From: CAVVEQ01 sp963747315
Lineage (GTDB): Bacteria > Chloroflexota > Anaerolineae > Anaerolineales > Anaerolineaceae
Reading direction: 5' to 3'
Length of the DNA stretch: 64,000 nt
Assembly (NCBI GenBank): GCA_963747315.1
Contig: CAVVEQ010000006.1
Coordinates: 186,001-250,000, forward strand
The notes under the pieces were generated by a model. The model searched no databases and was not told where the DNA came from. It saw only the letters and a list, made by a program, of their open reading frames with translations. A program made the position numbers and the translations under genes. Shown here piece by piece: positions 49,968 to 59,424 of the stretch (its first letter is position 1; each line of letters starts with the position of its first letter).

Positions 49968-50716
49968 ACCTGGGGAACACTGTGCTCGGGGTAGCGATAC
50001 TGATCCTTTCCACCGGCATGTTGCTTATTTTCATCCGGCCTAATAAAAAACGCGCCCCTGTTACCCTTCGCAAAATTCCAGCCGTGGAAAACCTACGCTG
50101 CATTCTCGGGGGATCCATGGAGAAGGGGACTCGGATGCATTTTAGCCTTGGTCGTTCGCACCCAGGGGATCCAAATTACGCCTCCACCCTGGCAGGCTTG
50201 AACACCCTTGAATTAATCACCCGCTCCACGCTCACAGCAGACCAGACCCCGGTTGCCACGAGCGGAAATAGCGCAACCAGTCTCCTGGGTGAGGATGTGG
50301 TTCGGGCAGTTTACAGGCGGGATTCCACGTTGGATCGCGTTCCCGCAGCTAACAGCCTGCTTGCAGGCGTCACACCGTTGGCTTTCGCAGCTGGCACTAT
50401 TCCAATTATCGCCTCCCCGGATACCGGAGCGAATATCTTTGTCGGTCATTTTGGGGTCGAATCCGGCTTGATGATTCCGACAGATTCAAATCTAGAAAAG
50501 GAATCGTTCGCTGGTTCTGACTCCCTTCCAGCTCAGGCGGTATTCTTTTCATCCACCGAAAACACACTTTTCGGGGAAGAAACATTTGCCCTCCCGGCGT
50601 ATATGGATGACAAACGATCCAACGTTGCCAGCCTGATGGTTCAAGATCTTCTGCGGTTGATGATCGTTTTCGGTATGTTGATCGGGGCGATCCTGGTGAT
50701 CATGGGGGTGTTATGA
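49964..50716 (+). CDS. Membrane protein of unknown function (DUF6754-like?)
   Basis: About 250 residues from TTG 49964 (GGAGGAG eight bases upstream; TTGA overlap with the preceding stop). One N-terminal helix (TVLGVAILILSTGMLLIFI), a soluble alpha/beta domain with MHFSLGRSHPGDPNYASTLAGLNTLELITR, SLLAGVTPLAFAAGTIPII and GHFGVESGLMIPTDS, and one C-terminal helix (RLMIVFGMLIGAILVIMGV). It resembles Chloroflexota DUF6754 proteins as far as I recall; function unknown. Confidence 0.7.
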   Translation: MNLGNTVLGVAILILSTGMLLIFIRPNKKRAPVTLRKIPAVENLRCILGGSMEKGTRMHFSLGRSHPGDPNYASTLAGLNTLELITRSTLTADQTPVATSGNSATSLLGEDVVRAVYRRDSTLDRVPAANSLLAGVTPLAFAAGTIPIIASPDTGANIFVGHFGVESGLMIPTDSNLEKESFAGSDSLPAQAVFFSSTENTLFGEETFALPAYMDDKRSNVASLMVQDLLRLMIVFGMLIGAILVIMGVL

Positions 50717-51330
50717 GATCTCCGGTTGCCGCAGCGTTTGCCATTGCCACTGGGTTGATCGTGCTGGCTGGTTATTTCATTCCTAATCCACTCTTCCAGG
50801 CTGTGAGGTTTCAACTCCTGGATTGGGCGATGTTCATCGCCGCGGTGGCAGCGCTGGTCGCAATCATCAACCTTGCCACTGGTCACTTCAGTAAAGTTGT
50901 GAAGCAATCCCCTTCGAGGTTTTTCAGCATTATTGTGAGCGTTTCCTTTTTAATCACTCTCGTAGCTGGACTTATCCGTGGCTACACCGATCCACTCTTT
51001 CAACGCATCATCACGAATATCCAGATCCCGATCGAAACCACCCTCTTCGGTATCATCAGCATCTCCCTGGCTTATGCAGCCTTCCTCTTTATTCGCCAGC
51101 GCAAAGGTTGGGTAAATACGGTTTTTATCGTCTCGGTTTTATTCTTTCTTCTTGCCAACAGCTGGTTCCTGGTGTGGGGCCAATCAATTCCGGTCCTGGG
51201 CGAGATCATTTCAGCCATCCAGAAAATCCCCCTGGCTGGTTCCCGTGGCGTCCTCATTGGTATTTCGCTGGGCAGCCTTGTTACCGGCTTGCGCATTCTG
51301 ACCGGCATCGACCGGCCGTACAGTGGATAA
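50713..51330 (+). CDS. Hypothetical polytopic membrane protein
   Basis: 205 residues with six hydrophobic segments (AAFAIATGLIVLAGYFI, AMFIAAVAALVAIINLAT, FSIIVSVSFLITLVAGLI, FGIISISLAYAAFLFI, VFIVSVLFFLLANSWFLVW, GVLIGISLGSLVTGLRIL). ATGA overlap with the upstream gene. No motif recognised. Confidence 0.75.
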   Translation: MRSPVAAAFAIATGLIVLAGYFIPNPLFQAVRFQLLDWAMFIAAVAALVAIINLATGHFSKVVKQSPSRFFSIIVSVSFLITLVAGLIRGYTDPLFQRIITNIQIPIETTLFGIISISLAYAAFLFIRQRKGWVNTVFIVSVLFFLLANSWFLVWGQSIPVLGEIISAIQKIPLAGSRGVLIGISLGSLVTGLRILTGIDRPYSG

Positions 51331-51333
51331 AAC

Positions 51334-54300
51334 ATGCCTGAATTAATTTGCCAGATCTGCGGGACCCCAAATCAACCGGATGCGGTTATTTGCTCCATGT
51401 GCCATTCAAGGCTTGGTCCTCCGCCAGGGAAAACGCAATCCCTGGAATCCCCCTCCGATCAACCGGAGGTGGATCAGGAAAACCTCGATTGGCTCGAACG
51501 GGTGAGAGCTTTGAATGCAATGGATCAAATCGCAAAAAATGGCGGGGTGCCTCCCGCCGCCAGCGCTCCCAAGCCGGTTCCCACTCCGGATCCCGAACCC
51601 GCGGTTGAAAATCCGGATTGGCTCTACAATACCCGCGACCTCACCTCTGCTCAGAAGCCGGTTCCCGAAGCGCAGGCAGTGGAGGATTTGAGTTGGTTGA
51701 ATGATCTACGGGCATCAACCGGCAGCCTCGGCCCTCCGCCGGAGGTGCCCACCACCGCAGCCGAGGTACTGGCAGCTGCAGCCTTTGCGAAGCATCAGGA
51801 GAAATTGGAGGAGACTGAAAATCTGGGGGAGACCCAGCAGCTTACTCCGCGTTCATCCATCCCGGGGTCAGCGTCCGACTGGTTGGATAAATTGGGTGCC
51901 ATCGGCGAAGATGATCAGCTAAAACCCGGATTCGAGGAAAGTTTTGGCGCCCCCCCGGGAAATGTTGACCAGGTGATCAATTATGATATCGAGCGGGCGA
52001 CCGGTTCACTGGGAAAAGCCCAGGATGGCGAAGCAGCAGTGCCCATCGCTCCGGAAATGCAGCCTCCAATTGCCGAACCTCCTGCGGAACCCTCAGCCAG
52101 ACAGGCAGACGAATCGGTTGCAGAAGCGCCCGCTTCACCCTCTGCTCCTCAACCGGCTTCCGGCCTTGATCTAGCTTTTCTGGATTCTGTGCTGACCGCT
52201 CCATCAGGCGGAGAAAAAGCATCCCAAGAAACGGATGGTACTACCCTCCCACCGAATATCTCGCAATTTACTGAACAACCTGCTTCGATCCCGCAACCTG
52301 AACCATCCCTTTCCTGGCTGCAGGACCTGCAGAGTGCGCCTGAATCCCCCTCAGCACCCGGTTCCATGAAATCACAAGATGTTCCGATGCCTCCTTCAGC
52401 GGAGCCTCCTCCAGCCGCAGAGACATCCTTCAAATCTGGGACGATTAAAGAGGAATTTCCGTCGATTCCTGCCAACATTGAAGAACCTCCTGCTCAGCCA
52501 AACGAAGCCCCTGCTCCTCCTTTGCAGATAAGCCAGGAAGAACTGGACGCCCGGTTATTGAACGAATTTGTGGTTCCTGCCGCGATGAGTGCAGTTCCAG
52601 CTGCATCCCCACCCCCCCAGCCACCCCAGGACCTGAAAAACCTGCCTGGTTTTTCTTCCACCGGTTTGACAGGCCTGTTGAACAGCGATTCGATCGCCGG
52701 TTTGGAAATGGAGGGTATCCTACCTCCCGATGGTGCGCAAGAACCATCCGCCGCTCCACCCCAACCAATCCCACCTGCGGCGGTTCCTGAATTCGTTCCT
52801 CCGGTGCAGGGGCAAATCCTTCCACCGATCGAGGAGGTATCCCCTTCCCCATCGATCCAGGAAGGACCTCAATTTGCTACAAAGCTGGAACCCTCCGTTA
52901 CTCAGCAGGCATCCGCCTTCCCCAAGCAGCGTCGCTGATTCTCTCTTCAGGCCATCGTCTGATCTAATCCCGGAAACCCCTTCACCGTTGGAAGCCGCAG
53001 CAGATGTTGAACCGGTAGATCTCGAATCCATCAAGATCTCGGAAGACACCCCCGACTGGCTCAAACAATACGCGGGTGAATTAAATCTTGACGATGCCCA
53101 GAGTTCCCTTTTTCCCAGCCAGGAATCTCTCAGTCAGGAACCTCCGGCGGAGTTCGGTTCAGCACAATCTTATCCCCCGGCTGAACCTACTCTTATTGAC
53201 CAACCTGCTCAGGATCTGCCTGGTTTACAGGATTTCACTTCTTCCGAATCCAAACCGGTTGTCCCCATTGCCGCGGAAATCCAGAACCAGGATTGGCTGA
53301 ACACAGTCATCAACGAAACACCTGCCTCCCCGGTGGATCTGTTCAAGGATGTGGAAGAGCCACGCTTTGCCCCCCGCGAGGAGGCTTCTCCCGATCTTGC
53401 AGCAGGTGATTCCAAACCTGTCGCCTGGGTGATGGAACCCGGCCAGCATTCCGGTTTCACCGGTCCGTTGCCGGATTGGCTCCAGGAGTTGGAAGGTGAC
53501 CAGGAAGGGAAATCCTCATCAGCCCAGGTTCCCGCAGTCGCAGAGGAGCCCATCCCCGATCTATTCGTATCCGCTCCACCGGAAGTGGCCGTTCCCGAAC
53601 TGAGCCCCACGCCAGCGCAGGGGAAACCTGACACAGTCTCCTCGTCTAGCATTCCAAACCTCGAGAGCCTGGGAATCCCGCCGGGTGACCTTTTCCAGGC
53701 CGCCGACTTCTCCCAGGAAGCAGCCCAAATACGCCCAGCACCCTCCATGGGGGATCCTGGCAACCCGCCTCAGGACTTTTTCAAATCTACATCATCAGGT
53801 GGAGAAGCCGAGCCTCAACCGGATTGGTTAAGCGGTTTGCCCTCCATGCAGGAGCAAGAACAGCCTGTACCGTCCAAGCCTGCCCCGCCGAGCGTAGAAA
53901 AGGTAAGTTTGTCCCCCGCTGCCATGGCCGGAATGAGCGTGGCGAGCCAGGTTGCCAGCCAGAAACCATTAAGTCCTGCCGCCCCACCCAGCTCAGCTGT
54001 TCCATTCGGAATGGAATCCCTGCCGGATTGGATTTCAGCTGAATCTGGTGATGGGGAAAATTCGGATGCGTCTGGAGATCAACCCGCCCTTGCCCAGGCG
54101 GAAATGCCAGGCTGGTTAGAAGCCCTTAAACCAATTGGCCTGGTGAAAGCAGCCCTAGCCGGGTCGCAACAACCTCCAAAACAATCCGCACCCGCAACCG
54201 GTTCATTGAAACCAACAACCGGTTCACTCCCAGGAAAACCCGTTACGCCAAGCACCGCCCAGCTTTCCCCTGCACCGCCAACCGCGGCCAAAACCGAAAC

Positions 54301-55222
54301 ACAGCAGCAGTATGCAGCAATGATGGAACAGGTGCTCACCCGCGGTCCTGCCCCCACCTCCCAGGCACAGAATCCGAAGAAACGCTCAAAAAAGCTGCTT
54401 TGGGGGTTCATCGTGGGATTGGTGTTGATCATCCTGCTCTTCCTCGCTGCCGTAGGATTGGGATTCCTTCCCCTTCCTCAGCTCTTTTCTGCGGAAACCG
54501 TCAGCTTCCACGGAGCCGTTGAAGCGCTTCCGGCTGGTGCTCCGGTGCTGGTTGGCCTGGAGTATTCCCCTGCCTTCGCTGCCGAGATGCAGCCAATCAG
54601 TACGACAATTATGCAGCAGCTTGCCTTGAAGGATGCTAACGTAACCTTCATCTCCACCCAGGCAGCCGGACCAATCCTCGCAGAGCAACTCCTCCAGCAG
54701 ACTCACGAGGAATTCCCTACCTATGATCTATCCCAAAAAACTGAGAATCTTGGCTACCTCGCAGGGGGTTCCACAGGGCTTCTGGGATTTGCCCTCCATC
54801 CTGCGATTGTGATCCGGAAAGGCTGGGACGGGCAGCCAGCCTGGAGCAAACCTGCGCTTGAGGGTATCTCAAGCCTGGATCAATTCGCCGCGGTTTTTGT
54901 TCTTTCTGAAAATGCAGATATTTCCAGGGATTGGATCGAGCAGGTTCAACCAAGATTGGGTAATGTTCCGCTATTGATCGCAACCAGCGCGCAAACAGGA
55001 CCGTTGCTTGAACCCTTCACAGCTTCCGGTCAGGTAAAGGGATTGGTAGCCGGGATTTCCGGCGCTGCTGCCTATGAGAACATTCTTGGAAAACCATCCG
55101 AAGGCTCCAAATTGTGGGTGTTGTATCTTGCAGGACAGCTTCTGGCTGTCCTTGTCATTCTCTTGGGTTTGGTTTTTCGGGTAACCCATGACAGAAAAAA
55201 TCCTCCTGGTAGGGAGGGGTAA
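51334..55222 (+). CDS. Giant zinc-ribbon membrane protein with repeated Trp motifs (one frameshift)
   Basis: About 1296 codons. Zinc ribbon CQIC-x10-CSMC at residues 6-23. A Pro/Glu/Ser/Ala-rich, probably disordered region of about 980 residues follows, with 11 Trp-centred motifs: LDWLERV, PDWLYNT, LSWLNDL, SDWLDKL, LSWLQDL, PDWLKQY, QDWLNTV, PDWLQEL, PDWLSGL, PDWISAE, PGWLEAL. Then KKLLWGFIVGLVLIILLFLA (membrane), an extracytoplasmic alpha/beta domain of about 230 residues and a second helix (LYLAGQLLAVLVILLGLVF). The frame shifts near 52925, joining SAFP to SSVADSLFRPSSD. A scaffold presenting many copies of one short binding motif is the simplest reading. Confidence 0.7.
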
Positions 55223-55225
55223 AGC

Positions 55226-55897
55226 TTGGTGACCCAAGACCTGGTATGGACGCTGGTGAGCTTCATCCTCACCCTGCTGGTATTCAGCTTTATCTTCGGG
55301 GATAACCCTGTATTCCGCTTCACCCTCGCCCTCCTGGTGGGTTGCAGTACCGGCTATTTCGCGGTTATCCTATTGCAGCAATTTCTCGGTCCCCGGATTC
55401 TTCAATCTCTCCAATCCGGCAGTTACCAGCTGGCAGCGGTTCCTTTGATCCTGGGAATTCTTTTGTTGCTTCGCCTCTTCCCGAGATACTCACAGCTGGG
55501 GAATATTTCCATGGGTTTCCTCCTTGGGGCAGGCGCCGCGGTGATCATCGGAGGCGCGATCTTCGGCACTTTGCTCCCACAAGTAAGCGCATCTATCAGG
55601 CAATTCTCCTCTTGGCGGTCCCTTACCAACCCGGTAGGAATGATCAAATTTCTGGAAGCGGGCTTGATCCTATTTGGCACGGTAACCAGCTTGTTGTATT
55701 TCCAATTCACAATTCGGCGGAAGGAGGATTCCACCAAGGCTTCGAAAGGGATGTTTGAGTGGATGCGCCCGGCAGGCAAGTTTTTCATCGTGGTCACCCT
55801 TGGCGCAGTATTCGCCGGGGTGTTCAGCGCTTCCTTAACCGCGCTGGTATCGCGGCTAGCCTTTATTTGGGAATCTGTCCGAACATTGATCGGGTAA
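55226..55897 (+). CDS. Hypothetical polytopic membrane protein
   Basis: 223 residues with about six hydrophobic segments, including LVWTLVSFILTLLVFSFIFG, LAAVPLILGILLLLRLF, SMGFLLGAGAAVIIGGAIFGTLLP and FIVVTLGAVFAGVFSASLTALVS. TTG 55226 or GTG 55229 start; GGGAGGGG upstream fits both. Starts 4 bp after the zinc-ribbon gene. No family recognised. Confidence 0.75.
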   Translation: MVTQDLVWTLVSFILTLLVFSFIFGDNPVFRFTLALLVGCSTGYFAVILLQQFLGPRILQSLQSGSYQLAAVPLILGILLLLRLFPRYSQLGNISMGFLLGAGAAVIIGGAIFGTLLPQVSASIRQFSSWRSLTNPVGMIKFLEAGLILFGTVTSLLYFQFTIRRKEDSTKASKGMFEWMRPAGKFFIVVTLGAVFAGVFSASLTALVSRLAFIWESVRTLIG

Positions 55898-55900
55898 TTC

Positions 55901-57622
55901 ATGGCCATTCCATTTACCAGAGTGACATCCCTCCTGGGGGTCGAGATTGGCTCCTGCAACACACGGGCAGTGCTCTTCGATCAGGCAGCCGGGCATTTTC
56001 ATTTCCTTTCAGCTTCCAGTGCACCCACCTCCGTTATCCACCCCTTCCGCAATATCAATGATGCCCTTCTGCAGGCTTTAATGGGGTTGCAGTCAGCCTC
56101 CTCACGCTCTCTCCTGGATGACACCTCCCACCTGATCCTGCCTTCGCTCGCCGATGGTGCGGGAGTGGATGGCCTGGTAGTCGCCCATTCTGCCGGTAAG
56201 CCCATCCGCGTCCTCACCATCGGGCTGCTCCCGGATTTTTCCGCTAAAAGTGCGCTGAAACTAGCCTCCACCATCCCGGGGTGCCATGTAACCAGTCTGG
56301 ATCCGGCCAGCACACCACGACGGGTGGATCAACTGGATGCGATCATATCCAGCGAACCGGAGATCATACTTTTTGCCGGAGGGACTGACCACGGCTCGGT
56401 GATTGCCATACAAAAGCTCGAAGATGTGATCCTCCAGGCATGTAAATCATTCCCAGCAGAACGAGTACCCGCAGTGATTTATGCGGGGAATTCGATCCTT
56501 GCGAAAGAGATGGAAGAGCACTTCGAGAATGTAGCCAGGTTCTATCCTTCCTCGAACCTCCGCCCGCAGATCGACATTGAGGATTTCACTCCCGCGCTGG
56601 AAGTGCTTAGCGGAGTCGTAACAGGGATCCGCGCGGGTCAATACGAAGGATTCAGGAATCTGCAGAAGATTTGTTCCACCCCGCCAATTCCAACCTCCAT
56701 CGGTTTCGACCGTGTTGTCCGTTATTTGAGCCTGCGATATCCATCCATAAAAGGGGTTCTCGGTGTGGATCTCGGCGCTGCCTCCACGACCCTGGTGAGT
56801 GCGCGTCAGGGAATTTCCGAAATATCCGTCACCGCCTTCGGCTTGGGTCAGGGTTTGAAATCCTTTCTGCAGAACCATCCAGCGGAAACTATCACAAAAT
56901 GGCTGGCGGAACAAAGCGCCGCGGATGCTGCTGCTGATTACCTATGGCAAAAGAATCTTTATCCCTTATCCGTCCCAGCCACCGCGGAGACATTGGATAT
57001 CGAACAAGCAGCAGCCAGGGAGATCCTTCAGGTTTGCCTTGAACCGCACCTCAAACAGACCGGGGTCTCATTCGCCTGCTACGAATCGATCCTGGTATCA
57101 GGATCGACGCTAACCCGCACACCCCAGCCGGGCGAAGCCCTGATGATGATCCTGGATGGCATCCAACCGGTGGGGATAACCTCGATCATCCTGGATAAGA
57201 ATAACCTCGCATCCCTGCTGGGCGCATCCGCAGTGATCAATCCGCTGATCCCCGTCCAGGTGATCGATTCCAACGCTTTCACAAACCTGGCCACGGTTAT
57301 CTCACCCGTAACAAAAGCCAAACTTGGGACTCCCATCCTCAGGGTTTCAATCGATTACGGACAGAGCAGTGTGACCCGCCTGGATATCAAAATGGGCAGC
57401 CTGGTAGCTTTCCCCCTGCCGCCCGGGCAAACCGCTAACATCCTCATGGAACCCGCCCGGGGGGTGGTTATCGATCCGATGCGCAAAGCCAATGGATTCA
57501 AAGTATTTGGCGGGCTTTGCGGTGTGGTGATCGATGCCCGCGGGCGCCCGCTTTCCCTTCCCCAGGAAAACGACCTAAGGAACCAAACTCTCCAACATTG
57601 GGCATCGATACTGGGCGCTTGA
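55901..57622 (+). CDS. MutL-like (glutamate mutase L family) ASKHA protein
   Basis: 573 residues. Two actin-like ATPase halves: LGVEIGSCNTRAVLFD (phosphate 1), ILFAGGTDHGSV, IKGVLGVDLGAASTTLVSA (second glycine/Asp motif), and SILVSGSTLTRTPQPGEALMMILDGIQPVG (adenosine-type motif). The family is named for MutL, found with MutS/MutE of B12-dependent glutamate mutase, but no mutase subunits lie here. Ends with VDxRGRPL-type VVIDARGRPLSLPQ. Follows 4 bp after the membrane gene. Probably an ATPase partner of this membrane system rather than an enzyme-repair factor (inference). Confidence 0.8.
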   Translation: MAIPFTRVTSLLGVEIGSCNTRAVLFDQAAGHFHFLSASSAPTSVIHPFRNINDALLQALMGLQSASSRSLLDDTSHLILPSLADGAGVDGLVVAHSAGKPIRVLTIGLLPDFSAKSALKLASTIPGCHVTSLDPASTPRRVDQLDAIISSEPEIILFAGGTDHGSVIAIQKLEDVILQACKSFPAERVPAVIYAGNSILAKEMEEHFENVARFYPSSNLRPQIDIEDFTPALEVLSGVVTGIRAGQYEGFRNLQKICSTPPIPTSIGFDRVVRYLSLRYPSIKGVLGVDLGAASTTLVSARQGISEISVTAFGLGQGLKSFLQNHPAETITKWLAEQSAADAAADYLWQKNLYPLSVPATAETLDIEQAAAREILQVCLEPHLKQTGVSFACYESILVSGSTLTRTPQPGEALMMILDGIQPVGITSIILDKNNLASLLGASAVINPLIPVQVIDSNAFTNLATVISPVTKAKLGTPILRVSIDYGQSSVTRLDIKMGSLVAFPLPPGQTANILMEPARGVVIDPMRKANGFKVFGGLCGVVIDARGRPLSLPQENDLRNQTLQHWASILGA

Positions 57623-57662
57623 CCGGTGGCATACTTCCTGCATCGAATCGGCGGACATGGTA

Positions 57663-58709
57663 ATGCCGATTTCTCATTTCACGCAACAAGCGCGCATTCG
57701 GCGTACTCGCAGCCTTCCCTATGAAGGTGAAATCATCGTCCGCAGGGATCAAAAGGTAGGAGCGATGGATACGCTGGGGAACTGTTACCTCCCCGGTAAA
57801 CATGAAGTGATCGATCTCTACCAATTGCTTGGAGCCTCCCGGAAAGTCCCCCTGGAAGCGATCACCGACCGTACCGCGGGGGAAACCCTGCAAAAAGGGG
57901 ATATCCTGGCAAAGACCGGCAGGGTGATCAAGAAGATCGTCCGTGCACCAGCGGATTGTTATATCGAGTCCATTGAGGATGGGAAAGTCCTTCTGGAGAT
58001 CCTTAATCCCGCATTTGAATTGAAATCCGGACTGGATGGTGTGATACGCGAGGTGAGTCCCAACTGGTCGGTAGTGGTGGAATCCTTCGGCTGTCTTTTG
58101 CAGGGCGTGTGGGGAAATGGACGGATTTCCTCCGGTTTGCTGGTCAATACCGTTAAAACCGAAAACGATGAATTCAACCGCGCCAGCGTGGATGTGACCA
58201 TGCGCGGTGCAATTGTGGCTGGCAGCTACTGCTGCCGCCAGGAAGCACTGGAAGCTGCGGTGGATTTTTCACTACGCGGTTTGATCCTTTCCAGCATGTC
58301 CTCTTCATTGGTCGCTTACGCGCTAAATATGGAGGTTCCAGTCATCCTATTGGAAGGATTTGGATCCATCCCCATGAATCCGATGGCTGCCAATCTGCTC
58401 AACCAGTACGACCGCCATAATGCCTGTCTCAATGCCTGTGAATGGGACGTGTACACCGGTAACCGTCCGGAAGTGGTGATCCCCCTGCCGGGAACAGGAA
58501 ATGACCCACGTGAAGGCGGGCATGTCCGCCAGGGTAGCCGGGTACGGGTGAAAGTGCCTCCATATACCGGGGCGGTGGGAACGGTAACCCAGATCCGTGA
58601 TGGCGAGACAACCATGCACAGCGGTTTACGCGGGGTTTGCGCCGAGGTTAAGTTCGACCGGTTGCCGGCAACCTCGTTTCCGGTCAGCAACCTTGATATT
58701 CTGGAATGA
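57663..58709 (+). CDS. Hypothetical protein with barrel/KOW-like domains, partner of MutL-like ATPase
   Basis: 348 residues. N-terminal RRTRSLPYEGEIIVRRDQKV and LPGKHEVIDL; GETLQKGDILAKTG resembles a lipoyl/RnfC-type barrel. AIVAGSYCCRQEALEAAVDFSLRGLILSSMSSSLVAYAL is a conserved-looking helical core, and the C-terminal GSRVRVKVPPYTGAVGTVTQI resembles a KOW/SH3 barrel. No signal peptide or membrane helix. ATG 57663 is preferred over 57657 because GGCGGA sits seven bases before it. Function unknown. Confidence 0.65.
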   Translation: MPISHFTQQARIRRTRSLPYEGEIIVRRDQKVGAMDTLGNCYLPGKHEVIDLYQLLGASRKVPLEAITDRTAGETLQKGDILAKTGRVIKKIVRAPADCYIESIEDGKVLLEILNPAFELKSGLDGVIREVSPNWSVVVESFGCLLQGVWGNGRISSGLLVNTVKTENDEFNRASVDVTMRGAIVAGSYCCRQEALEAAVDFSLRGLILSSMSSSLVAYALNMEVPVILLEGFGSIPMNPMAANLLNQYDRHNACLNACEWDVYTGNRPEVVIPLPGTGNDPREGGHVRQGSRVRVKVPPYTGAVGTVTQIRDGETTMHSGLRGVCAEVKFDRLPATSFPVSNLDILE

Positions 58710-58742
58710 TTCTTGCATCTATAAGCGATAGGAGTAGAGCCT

Positions 58743-59309
58743 ATGACCACCCCCCTTCATGATGACAGCCAGTTTGAAGATTTCATAGAAGAACCGTCAC
58801 CAAAACCACCGAATAACCGGAATTTTTACATAGCCATAGGGATTATTGGCTTCATGACCGTTGTCATCCTGGTCGTTCTGGTGATCGTGGCGACCATGGT
58901 GGTACCCGCCCAAAATGCCAAACGAAACGCTGAAGCTGCCCAGATCTACGCGGCTAACACTGCAACCTCCATTGCAGCCACTGCACGGGCGGCTACTGAA
59001 CAATTCCTGCTCACTCCCAGCATCACCCCGACCCCCACCAATCCGCCTCCACCAACCGCTACCCCGGTTTTGGCATTGGGCACTCCAATTGCAGAAACTC
59101 TTTCAGCCGAGCAAGCTGCGCAAACCGCAACGGTTGATGCCATGCTAACCCAGGCTGCGGGAGGGCCAACCTCCACAGCCACACCTGCGAATTTGCCTAA
59201 CACTGGTTTCGCCGATGATTACGGTGTTCCCCTGATGATCGGCCTGACCGCAATTTTTATTGGAATAATTCTTCTCTCACGCAAGCTGCGCTCCTCTTCT
59301 TCTGCCTGA
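58743..59309 (+). CDS. Bitopic surface protein with LPNTG sorting-type tail
   Basis: 188 residues. Acidic cytoplasmic N-terminus, membrane helix at about 29-55 (YIAIGIIGFMTVVILVVLVIVATMV), Ala/Thr-rich coiled segment (NAEAAQIYAANTATSIAATARAA), Pro/Thr linkers, then LPNTGFADDYG, a hydrophobic stretch (VPLMIGLTAIFIGIILL) and RKLRSSSSA. The last part has the complete LPxTG-hydrophobic-basic layout of a sortase substrate, unusual in combination with an uncleaved N-terminal helix. GGAG precedes the ATG. Last gene before the terminator. Confidence 0.75.
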   Translation: MTTPLHDDSQFEDFIEEPSPKPPNNRNFYIAIGIIGFMTVVILVVLVIVATMVVPAQNAKRNAEAAQIYAANTATSIAATARAATEQFLLTPSITPTPTNPPPPTATPVLALGTPIAETLSAEQAAQTATVDAMLTQAAGGPTSTATPANLPNTGFADDYGVPLMIGLTAIFIGIILLSRKLRSSSSA

Positions 59310-59360
59310 TCCCGCCTCCAAGCGTCAGGGTTCTGAGTCTCCTTTTTACCTCCGTTGCAG

Positions 59361-59394
59361 CGAAATCGCCCTCTTGCGAGGGCGGTTTCGTTTG
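59361..59394 (+). terminator. Intrinsic terminator of the unknown operon
   Basis: CGAAATCGCCCTC-TTGC-GAGGGCGGTTTCG followed by TTTGAATT: a 13-bp nearly perfect stem 50 bp after the last gene. The stem is symmetrical enough to work also for the acyltransferase gene ending at 59425 on the other strand. Confidence 0.85.
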
Positions 59395-59424
59395 AATTAG
59401 CAGGAAAACAAATTGAAAATTTAA

